A stretch of DNA of 10,079 nucleotides from assembly GCA_023263735.1 (NCBI GenBank), contig JALQUQ010000080.1, forward strand, positions 1 through 10,079, written 5' to 3'. The notes beneath the pieces are model-generated. The model ran no database searches. It was not told where the DNA came from and was given only the letters and a program-made list of their open reading frames with translations. Source of the DNA: Paracoccaceae bacterium (GTDB lineage: Bacteria > Pseudomonadota > Alphaproteobacteria > Rhodobacterales > Rhodobacteraceae). Positions 1 through 5,489 of the stretch are shown here, piece after piece; positions within the stretch are counted from its first letter, which is position 1; the number at the start of each line of letters is the position of its first letter. The position numbers and the translations under genes are program-made.

Positions 1-36
1 CTGCCCCGTCTCAAGCGAAGTTCCTTTGACAAGACC
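1..36 (-). mobile_element. Terminal inverted repeat of a third IS6-family copy (body off-window)
   Basis: Read on the minus strand from position 36 downward, this stretch begins GGTCTTGTCAAAGGAAC and continues with a GCTTGAG block. It matches the ends that start at 418 and 519 (GGCTTTGTCAGAGGAAC type), with about four mismatches in the first 27 bases. The outer tip faces position 37, so the body of this IS lies to the left, outside the window. Because it is more diverged than the other two ends, it could be the left end of a related IS or the right end of an inverted copy; the window cannot decide. Confidence 0.6.
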
Positions 37-361
37 TTTCCAAGACCTCGCCTTCATGATCAACGGCCCGCCAGAGATAGTGTCGCTCTCCGTTGACCTT
101 CACGAAGACCTCATCCAAGTGCCACTGCCAGCGGCTGGACTTCAAGCCAGCGATCCGGCGCTTTCTGATCTCTGACGCAAACATCGGCCCAAAACGCTGC
201 CACCAAAATCGAACCGTCTCATGACTAATTTCGATACCGCGTTCGTGCAGTAGATCTTCGACATTCCTAAGCGACAGCGGGAACCGGACATAAAGCATCA
301 CGGCTAGACGGATGATCTCGGGGCTGGTTTTGAAATACTTGAAGGGGGAGCGTTTGGTCAT
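11..361 (-). pseudogene. IS6-family transposase, N-terminal fragment
   Basis: This is a DDE transposase remnant of 116 codons, against roughly 230-240 residues for intact IS6-family proteins. Residues 1-108 are recognisable. The start MTKRSPFKYFKTSPEII, the helix-turn-helix region around residues 28-70 (LRNVEDLLHERGI, then HETVRFWWQRF), and the first two catalytic aspartates D83 (in WHLDEVFVKV) and D101 (in RAVDHEGEVLE) are all present. The third acidic residue of the triad is lost. The last eight residues (RSCQRNFA) are not transposase: they are the inverted repeat of the next IS read through to a chance TGA at 11-13. The protein cannot be catalytically active, although its DNA-binding region could still be made. 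Confidence 0.9.
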
Positions 362-418
362 AACCAGACGCTAGTCCGCCCCCTACCCTGCCTCAAGCAA
401 AGTTCCTCTGACAAAGCC
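37..418 (-). mobile_element. Truncated IS6-family insertion sequence, copy B
   Basis: The left inverted repeat starts at 418 on the minus strand (GGCTTTGTCAGAGGAAC). A leader of about 57 bases follows, then the transposase start at 361. The element is intact to about transposase codon 108 and then stops abruptly at 36/37, where another IS end begins. The right half, including the third catalytic residue and the right inverted repeat, is missing. IS6-family elements move by replicative transposition or cointegrate formation and commonly delete adjacent DNA. An IS end abutting a truncated relative is the expected scar of that process. Confidence 0.8.
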
Positions 419-519
419 TCTGGACTGGTTTTGAAGTACTTGAAGGGGGAGCGTTTGGTCATAACCAAACGCTAGTCCGCCCCCTACCCTGCCTCAAGAA
501 AAGTTCCTCTCACAAAGCC
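419..519 (-). mobile_element. IS6-family left-end fragment, copy A
   Basis: This is a 101-bp remnant with its tip at 519 (minus strand GGCTTTGTGAGAGGAAC). It carries the same leader as copy B and a transposase start at 462. The reading frame gives MTKRSPFKYFKTSP and part of the next codon before it runs into the left end of copy B at 418. Leader plus inverted repeat differ from copy B at only about three positions, and the shared coding part at about one. The two copies were therefore essentially the same element and the event is fairly recent. The tip lies one base beyond the stop codon of the neighbouring gene. Confidence 0.8.
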
Positions 520-520
520 C

Positions 521-1744
521 TCATTGAGAAATACCAGGCCACGGTTCTGGACCTTCGGGGATTTTCGTGTCGATACCGCGCACAATCTCGCCCCTTGGGT
601 CGTACATCGGCAGGCTGCAGAGCTCAGCCCGGTGGTGCGTTCCATCGGTACACTCCACCTCAACAATATCACCCGGCCTTTGAGTATCGCCATTCAGGTG
701 CACGATACCGATGCCACAGGCCTGATAAGGTGACCATGTGCTGGACGTCACCCGGCCTATAATCGCTCCATTTTGCGACAGCGTGCGCCCACGCAGAGCA
801 ATCCCGCATTCGACACGCATTCCCCATGTACGACAAGTGCGGTCGGCGTCAAGCAGCGCGGAACGTCCAACAAAATCACCACTTTCAAAATCGACGAAGC
901 GCCCCAGCCCCACGGCAAAGGGCGTGGTGTATCGTGTGAAATCCTGACCGGCAGACAAAAGCCCGGCCTCAATCCGACGCCCGCGGAAACCTGGAGTCGC
1001 AGTCAGCAGCATGCCCATCTTGGTTCCCTCTTCGAGGATCAGATCGCCCAGCATCTCGATATCATTTTCGGGGCGGAAATAGATTTCCCACCCAAGTTCG
1101 TTTGTAAAACCCGTCCTACTGATGATCACCCGCTGACCCGCCATGGAAACCTCGGCCCAATCGAAATAGCGCCAAGGCTCTGGCATCGGCCCATCCAGAA
1201 GATGCGCCAGCAGTTTCATCGAATGCGGCCCTTGGATCTGGCTGACCCAGACCTCAGGATCGTGGATCGTAACATTTAGTCCCGCAGAATGCGCCATATA
1301 CCACGAAAAAAGATCCCCATCGGCCTGCGCAAACCAATACCGGTCTTCGGCCACACGCAACAAAAGCCCGTCGGTGATCATCCCACCGTCATGGTAGCAG
1401 GCAAATTGGTAGGAACAGCGCCCGATCTTGACCTTAGATACATCGCGCGGAAAGATTTTCTGCAAAAGGGGCAACGCATCCGGGCCAGCGATCTCGAAAG
1501 GGTGCTCGCCGGTGTGGCGCAAGATAATACCCTGTCGCGCTGCCCAATACATTTCGTCCGGAGTGGCATTAGTCATCTTTTCCGGCGTCAGGCGCCCAGC
1601 ATAGAGCGAATATTCAGGCTCGTACGGAAGTTCCTGATAGGTCAGCGGATGGACCGCCATTGTTCGGGCCAGTTCGACCGGACGCGTTCCTTCAACCGGA
1701 AAGGGTTTCACAGAAAAGCGCAGTTTCTTCAAATCGGGATGCAT
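521..1744 (-). CDS. GcvT/DmdA-like tetrahydrofolate-dependent aminomethyl- or demethyltransferase
   Basis: A cytoplasmic enzyme of 407 residues in the family that includes glycine-cleavage T-protein, DMSP demethylase DmdA and aromatic O-demethylases. These enzymes pass a one-carbon unit from substrate to tetrahydrofolate. Visible signatures are GGMITDGLLLRV at 120-131 (D125 sits where the family has its conserved aspartate), RYWFAQADGD at 135-144, TGFTNELGWEIYF at 211-223 and GAIIGRVTSSTWSP at 326-339, followed by the C-terminal barrel. The D-x-LLLRV...YWF pattern resembles DmdA-type members more than true GcvT. An N-terminal stretch of about 40-60 residues precedes the usual domain start. 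The ATG at 1744 has a good ribosome site (GAGGAA, minus strand 1755-1750) and lies 12 bp after the FAH-family gene, so it is the promoter-distal gene of the operon. No gcvH or gcvP is nearby, which argues against a role in the glycine cleavage complex. The methyl or aminomethyl donor is unknown. Confidence 0.85.
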   Translation of the reverse strand: MHPDLKKLRFSVKPFPVEGTRPVELARTMAVHPLTYQELPYEPEYSLYAGRLTPEKMTNATPDEMYWAARQGIILRHTGEHPFEIAGPDALPLLQKIFPRDVSKVKIGRCSYQFACYHDGGMITDGLLLRVAEDRYWFAQADGDLFSWYMAHSAGLNVTIHDPEVWVSQIQGPHSMKLLAHLLDGPMPEPWRYFDWAEVSMAGQRVIISRTGFTNELGWEIYFRPENDIEMLGDLILEEGTKMGMLLTATPGFRGRRIEAGLLSAGQDFTRYTTPFAVGLGRFVDFESGDFVGRSALLDADRTCRTWGMRVECGIALRGRTLSQNGAIIGRVTSSTWSPYQACGIGIVHLNGDTQRPGDIVEVECTDGTHHRAELCSLPMYDPRGEIVRGIDTKIPEGPEPWPGISQ

Positions 1745-1756
1745 GGGAATTCCTCA

Positions 1757-2611
1757 TCAGGTCTGGGCCGGTTCGGCAACGTGATTTCGCAAGGTGCCGA
1801 CGTTTGGGATGTCGATCTCGACGACATCACCGGGTTTCAGAAAGGCAGGTGGCTTGCGGCTGCCGCCGGTGCCATCGGGCGAGCCGGTGGCGATCACATC
1901 ACCGGGGTTGAGCCGCGTGATATGGGACAGATAGGCAATGAGCTTTGGCAGCGGGTGGATCATGTCAGCACCGGTGGCCGATTGCATGACGTCGCCATTC
2001 ACGCGGGTTGTCAGCCTCATCTGCTCCACCGGTCCGGCCTCATCCGCCGTGGTGACCCAAGGCCCCCACGAGCCGGAGGCATGGAAATTCTTGCCAGCGT
2101 GGACCGAATGTTTTTGCCACCCGCGCACCGAGCATTCGTTCATGCAGGCATAGCCCACGACATGGCTCAGCGCATCGGCCTCGGTCACATGGCGGCAGGG
2201 GCGGCCGATCACGGCGACGATCTCGCCCTCGAAGTCAAAGCTTTGCGCCGCATCTGCGACAGGCATTTCAAGCGGCATGCCGTGGCCCACAAGCGTGTCG
2301 TCGTGACGCCCAAAGATCACGATATCGTCCGATTGCACCACCGCCCCCGCAACTGGATAGGGTTTGCGGTAGTTCAGCCCGATACATAGGATTTTGGAGG
2401 GCGCCGGGATCGGCGGCAAAAACTGCACCGCCGCCGGATCAAGGACAGGGGTCTCGCAGGCGTCGGCAAGGTCAAGCAGGGCTTGTGCTGTCAGTACGGC
2501 GCGCAGATCGGCAAAGCGCGCTGCAAATTCCGGCGACACCGGGTGCACCCCGCCCGAGGACACCATGCCGTAGGTTTGCCTCCCATTCAAAAGGAAACTA
2601 GCGATTTTCAT
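1757..2611 (-). CDS. Fumarylacetoacetate hydrolase (FAH)-family enzyme
   Basis: A cytoplasmic metal-dependent enzyme of 284 residues. The family hydrolyses or decarboxylates 2-oxo or 1,3-dioxo acids at the end of ring or sugar-acid catabolism. A longer reading from 2668 adds 19 residues. The ATG at 2611 is preferred because MKIASFLLNG matches the family start and the extra residues run deep into the upstream gene. Visible: KILCIGLNYR at 73-82, metal-ligand glutamates E128 and E130 in FDFEGEIVAVIG, GKNFHASGSWGPWV at 173-186, and the C-terminal DVIATGSPDGTGG (238-250) and LKPGDVVEIDI (258-268). Where many members have N-D-x-S-x-R, this one reads N-E-C-S-V-R (158-163), so the third metal ligand would be glutamate; as I recall, a subgroup of the family shares this. 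The start overlaps the end of the reductase gene by 14 bp, indicating translational coupling. The substrate is not predictable. Confidence 0.88.
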   Translation of the reverse strand: MKIASFLLNGRQTYGMVSSGGVHPVSPEFAARFADLRAVLTAQALLDLADACETPVLDPAAVQFLPPIPAPSKILCIGLNYRKPYPVAGAVVQSDDIVIFGRHDDTLVGHGMPLEMPVADAAQSFDFEGEIVAVIGRPCRHVTEADALSHVVGYACMNECSVRGWQKHSVHAGKNFHASGSWGPWVTTADEAGPVEQMRLTTRVNGDVMQSATGADMIHPLPKLIAYLSHITRLNPGDVIATGSPDGTGGSRKPPAFLKPGDVVEIDIPNVGTLRNHVAEPAQT

Positions 2612-3542
2612 GACGGTGCCCCCCGAAGTTTGCTTCGCGGGCGCGGACGGTTTCGGACAGACGATCATTCACGGGTGTCGCGATACCAAAGGCACGGCCA
2701 ATCGGGGGAATTGCCCCATTGATGAAATCAATCTCCGAAGGCCGCAGTGCCACATGATCAAGCCGCATAGAAGGGCTGGCATTGCGGACCATTTCCGCGA
2801 ATTGCGTCACATAGGCTTCGGGGTCGTCAAAGGAAAATGCGATGCCGCTGGCCTGGCCACAGGCATACGCCTCTCTCATGGCCTCCAGCGCTTCGGCCCA
2901 ATGATCCGAATTAGACAACAAGTCACCGACCGTGCAGTCATGCACCGTGCAGGGTGCGGAAAGCGTGACGTTGCACAGCAGTTTTTCCCAGATCAGTTGA
3001 TGGATATCTGCGAAGGCGCGGGCTTGAAACCCTGCCGTCTGCCAAACCCCGGCCATACGTTCCAGACGTGGCGTGAGACCGCCCTCCAACTCGCCCAGCC
3101 GGATCAGCTTCATCGCGGTGTGGCGCACATGGCCCGGACCCTGCATTGACGCACCGAACCCGTCGGCCACACCCAACAGGGTATTGCCGCGCGGCAGATG
3201 ACGGGCAATGCGGTCTTCCGCGCCCAAACCGTTTTGAATGGTCAGAACCGTTGTTTCGGGGGTGATCAGTGGGCGAATAGCGCGCGCAGCGTCTTCGACG
3301 CCTGCGGCCTTGGTCGCGATGACAATCAGGTCGGAACCTTGGGCGATGGAAGGATCATCACCGGCTTGGATGCCGGTCACGATCCGCTCACCATCCGGCC
3401 CATCAAGACGCAGACCGTTCGCGCGGATTGCCTGCATATGCGCTTGCCAAGGGTCAATCGCCACCACATCAGCGCCGGTTTCGGCGAACCGCGCAGCGTA
3501 GACGGAGCCCATTGCACCGACACCGAAAATCGCGACCTTCAC
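2598..3542 (-). CDS. 2-dehydropantoate 2-reductase family (PanE/ApbA-like) oxidoreductase
   Basis: An NAD(P)H-dependent ketoacid reductase of 314 residues and the usual two-domain length. The Rossmann fold opens the protein (MKVAIFGVGAMGS, glycine motif at 7-12), with VIATKAAG at 74-81 and TIQNGLGAED at 101-110. The C-terminal helical domain carries the family catalytic residues: K187 and N191 in WEKLLCN, S258 in PSMRLD, and E270 in SEIDFINGAI. The start is GTG at 3542; an AAGGA sequence lies about 11 bases upstream, a rather long spacing. It is the first gene of the minus-strand operon and overlaps the FAH-family gene. No other pantothenate gene is present, and the neighbours are catabolic. 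It more likely reduces (or, in reverse, oxidises) a pathway-specific 2-oxo/2-hydroxy acid than ketopantoate, which is inferred from context. Confidence 0.85.
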   Translation of the reverse strand: MKVAIFGVGAMGSVYAARFAETGADVVAIDPWQAHMQAIRANGLRLDGPDGERIVTGIQAGDDPSIAQGSDLIVIATKAAGVEDAARAIRPLITPETTVLTIQNGLGAEDRIARHLPRGNTLLGVADGFGASMQGPGHVRHTAMKLIRLGELEGGLTPRLERMAGVWQTAGFQARAFADIHQLIWEKLLCNVTLSAPCTVHDCTVGDLLSNSDHWAEALEAMREAYACGQASGIAFSFDDPEAYVTQFAEMVRNASPSMRLDHVALRPSEIDFINGAIPPIGRAFGIATPVNDRLSETVRAREANFGGHRHENR

Positions 3543-3626
3543 TGGGTATGCATTCCTTTTTTAATTGTTCCCACCACATCGGCGGAAACACGCGTCTAAG
3601 GCAAAAAATCAAGTGGCAGAGGCGCT

Positions 3627-3656
3627 TTGACAAACGAGATTTGCAAAGGTTATGAA
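3627..3656 (+). promoter_or_regulatory. Candidate sigma-70 promoter of lysR
   Basis: A perfect TTGACA at 3627-3632 is followed after 18 bp by TATGAA at 3651-3656, a four-of-six match to the -10 consensus. This would place transcription start near 3663, some 20 bases before the GTG. The -10 box lies inside the shared element starting at 3651, so a protein bound there would block the promoter, as expected for autorepression. The call rests on consensus matching only. Confidence 0.45.
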
Positions 3657-3675
3657 TTGCATATTCTTTATCCAT
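3651..3675. promoter_or_regulatory. Shared 25-bp element, site 1 (candidate LysR operator)
   Basis: TATGAAT (3651-3657), six variable bases TGCATA, then TTCTTTATCCAT (3664-3675). The same flanking blocks with the same spacing occur at 5357-5381, giving 20 of 25 identical positions. Within site 1 the outer arms are a partial inverted repeat (ATGAAT against ATGGAT on the other strand). It sits 10 bp before the lysR start codon, overlapping the likely -10 box and transcription start. Confidence 0.6.
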
Positions 3676-3685
3676 AGGAGCGGCT

Positions 3686-4642
3686 GTGAACCGACCGACG
3701 CGACGCCTACCTCTGACCGCCTTGCGGACGTTCGAGGCCGCTGCCCGCCATCTGAGCTTCAAGCAAGCCGCCGACGAGCTTTGTGTCAGTGCGACCACCG
3801 TCAGCAACCAGATCCGGCAGTTGGAGAAGGACTGGAACTGCAAACTGTTCCACCGGCATACGCGGGCGGTCAGCCTGACCGAAAAGGGCCAGTCGCTGGC
3901 CACCGTCCTGACTTCGGCCTTTACAGATATCCGCGGCGAGATCGACAAGAACATTGCGCCGCGCCGCCAGACGGTGACAATTGCGGTCGGCCCGATTTTC
4001 GGGTCACGGTGGCTGGCACCGAGGCTGGCACGTTTTGCGCGGCTGCATCCGGGCATCGAACTGGTCGTTCACCACGGCACCCGGATCAACAGCGCAGATC
4101 AGTTGCACACCGATCTTGCCGTTGACTGGGGCGTCGGCAAATGGCGCAACCTGCATTCGGTCCGGCTTATGGAAATCCGTTATTCCCCGATCATCAGCCC
4201 CGAGCTTGCGCGAGAAAGCGGCGCTTTGACCACGCCAGCAGATTTGACGGACCTCACCATAATCCACCAACATGACCGCAGCGAATGGGAAAACTGGTTT
4301 GCGCTGGCGGGTTATCCCGAGGCTGCCCCTGAAAACGAGATGATCATTGTCGATTCCAACATGGTCCAGCGTACGGTCAAAGACGGCCAAGGCGTCGCGC
4401 TTGGTGTGTTTCCATTTATGGACCCTGAGGTGAAGAACGGACAATTGATCAAGCCGTTTGACATTGATCTGGCACCGGACCGGGCCTTTCACCTTCTTGC
4501 CAAACAGGAAACGCTGGCCAACAAGGCGGTTCAGACAGTCTGGAACTGGATCATGTCGGAGGCGCATGCAGGCGCCGAAGATGGGTCAGGCGGTTTGGAA
4601 ACGCGGAACGACGGATTGCGAGATCCTGCCGTCGGCGTCTGA
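3686..4642 (+). CDS. LysR-type transcriptional regulator, GcvA-like
   Basis: A DNA-binding regulator of 318 residues. The N-terminal winged helix-turn-helix (about 9-66) has the GcvA-type pattern: PLTALRTFEAAARHLSFKQA, then CVSATTVSNQIRQLE (33-47), KLFHRHTR (53-60) and LTEKGQS (64-70). A periplasmic-binding-protein-like effector domain follows from about residue 95 (TVTIAVGPIFGSRWLAPRL). The GTG start has AGGAG five bases upstream (3676-3680). It is divergent from the reductase/FAH/GcvT-like operon and next to the peptidase and transporter genes, so it is the obvious candidate controller of both. The family core appears to end near VWNWIMSEA (about residue 292). The last 26 residues are Gly/Asp/Arg-rich, poorly conserved in look, and overlap the 3' end of the convergent peptidase gene. 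The effector is unknown. Confidence 0.88.
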   Translation: MNRPTRRLPLTALRTFEAAARHLSFKQAADELCVSATTVSNQIRQLEKDWNCKLFHRHTRAVSLTEKGQSLATVLTSAFTDIRGEIDKNIAPRRQTVTIAVGPIFGSRWLAPRLARFARLHPGIELVVHHGTRINSADQLHTDLAVDWGVGKWRNLHSVRLMEIRYSPIISPELARESGALTTPADLTDLTIIHQHDRSEWENWFALAGYPEAAPENEMIIVDSNMVQRTVKDGQGVALGVFPFMDPEVKNGQLIKPFDIDLAPDRAFHLLAKQETLANKAVQTVWNWIMSEAHAGAEDGSGGLETRNDGLRDPAVGV

Positions 4643-5284
4643 TCGCAGCGCATAGGCTGCGTGGCCCGCGCGGGCCGAAAAATGGCCGCGCGGAACCCCG
4701 TTCACCGCCACCAGACAGACCCCGTCGTCAACGGCGTAGCCGCGTGCATCCGGTCTCTCGGTCATGGCCTGTTGGAACGCGGGCTGCCTTGCCGCCTCGG
4801 AACTGAAATGCGGGCATACGCCCGACTTGACCAGCGACAGGCCGACAATCGGGCGGTATCCCTGTCCGCCCGAGTCCGACAGAATCCAGTCGTACCAGCA
4901 AACGCCACCGGCGCTGACCCCCGCCAGAACGCAACCGCGATCATAGGCTGCGCGAAGCACGGGCCATGTCGCATCGTCGGACAGCGCCGCAATCAACGCG
5001 TTGCTCCGGCCACCGCCAAAATACACCATGTCCTTATCCGCGAGCCAGTCGTTCAGCGCCTTGGGGGGCGCGCCCATTGGCAGATGCGAAACCTCTCGCG
5101 CGTGATCCGCAAACCGGTCATAGAACCGCGTGATGCGCAACGCGTCATCTTCATTTGCCCAGCCGATATAGCCGAGATTGGGCCGCGGCGGGACGATCCG
5201 CAGACTGAAATCTTCCAACTCGGGATCGCAGCCGTGGGTGACGCCCCCACCCCCAAAGGTCAGGATGATTTTGTCGGTGGGCAT
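4586..5284 (-). CDS. S51 family peptidase (peptidase E-like)
   Basis: A predicted cytoplasmic serine peptidase of 232 residues, close to the roughly 230 of Salmonella PepE. The family cleaves Asp-X dipeptides or related acidic and cyanophycin-type peptides. It begins KIILTFGGGGVTHG; YFGGGRSNAL lies at 88-97, and the nucleophile elbow AGVSAGGVCW at 121-130 places serine at S124. CPHF puts a histidine at H159, close to PepE's reported catalytic Ser/His spacing, with D137 or a nearby aspartate as the candidate third residue. An upstream-extended reading to 5623 would add 113 low-complexity residues. ATG 5284 is chosen because GGAG lies five bases upstream and the family start fits. It is divergent from a peptide transporter, suggesting it hydrolyses an imported peptide-like compound. 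Its 3' end overlaps lysR by 57 bp. Confidence 0.85.
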   Translation of the reverse strand: MPTDKIILTFGGGGVTHGCDPELEDFSLRIVPPRPNLGYIGWANEDDALRITRFYDRFADHAREVSHLPMGAPPKALNDWLADKDMVYFGGGRSNALIAALSDDATWPVLRAAYDRGCVLAGVSAGGVCWYDWILSDSGGQGYRPIVGLSLVKSGVCPHFSSEAARQPAFQQAMTERPDARGYAVDDGVCLVAVNGVPRGHFSARAGHAAYALRSDADGRISQSVVPRFQTA

Positions 5285-5489
5285 TTGTGCTCCGCATATT
5301 TCTTGTGGCATTGAAGCCCGATCATGCGCGGCGGCGCAAACCGCTTTTCCCACCCATATGAATAAATTTTTCTTTATCCATGCCAGCGCATTTTTTCGTT
5401 TGACCGTGCCGCCCTCCGAGCCGGACCTTATCCGTGGTTTCTCCGCCTGACCGCTTCGGCATGGAGGGCCGCCAAAGGGAGGAAAACAA
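5285..5489. promoter_or_regulatory. Divergent intergenic region between peptidase and transporter operon
   Basis: A 205-bp spacer between the peptidase start and the binding-protein start. An AT-rich core at about 5355-5400 contains the shared 25-bp element. TTGACC at 5400-5405 is a possible -35 box for the transporter, but no well-placed -10 box follows. The binding-protein ATG has a strong ribosome site, AGGGAGG at 5476-5482, seven bases before the start. No small gene is supported here. Confidence 0.55.
5357..5381. promoter_or_regulatory. Shared 25-bp element, site 2 (near-perfect inverted repeat)
   Basis: TATGAAT (5357-5363), AAATTT, then TTCTTTATCCAT (5370-5381). Positions 5358-5381 form a dyad: ATGAATAAA, six bases, TTTATCCAT, in which the arms pair at eight of nine positions. 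Together with site 1 at 3651-3675 it suggests a dimeric regulator's operator. It lies 72 bp before the peptidase start and 108 bp before the binding-protein start, and so could control both directions. Confidence 0.65.

Larger units (their letters stand above)
3543..3685. promoter_or_regulatory. Divergent intergenic region between reductase operon and lysR
   Basis: A 143-bp, comparatively AT-rich spacer between two divergent starts (GTG at 3542 minus, GTG at 3686 plus). LysR-type proteins typically bind such a spacer, repressing their own gene and controlling the opposite one. It contains the promoter-like boxes and the conserved element listed separately, plus two short dyads, TTTGACAAA (3626-3634) and TTTGCAAA (3640-3647). 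No convincing promoter pair was found for the minus-strand operon. Confidence 0.6.

Noticed and set aside
362..519. Direct repeats of about 100 bp as a CRISPR or satellite array
   Set aside because: The repeats are transposase starts plus IS inverted repeats, unequal in length and without spacers.
1289..2389. A 366-codon plus-strand open frame covering the FAH-family and GcvT-like genes
   Set aside because: It is antisense to two clearly recognisable enzymes with family motifs. The translation is rich in His/Arg with no domain pattern, as expected of a shadow frame in GC-rich DNA.
2612..2668. 19-residue N-terminal extension of the FAH-family protein
   Set aside because: It lies wholly within the upstream reductase gene, and MKIASFLLNG at 2611 matches the normal beginning of the family.
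2598..3542. Reductase as genuine pantothenate-pathway panE
   Set aside because: The family match is good, but the gene lies in a catabolic operon with no pantothenate genes, so the specific symbol was withheld.
5358..5381. Site 2 as a classic LysR T-N11-A box
   Set aside because: The dyad arms are there, but the paired T and A nearest the centre are separated by 12 bases, so the strict T-N11-A rule is not met. It is kept only as a candidate operator on the strength of the repeat.
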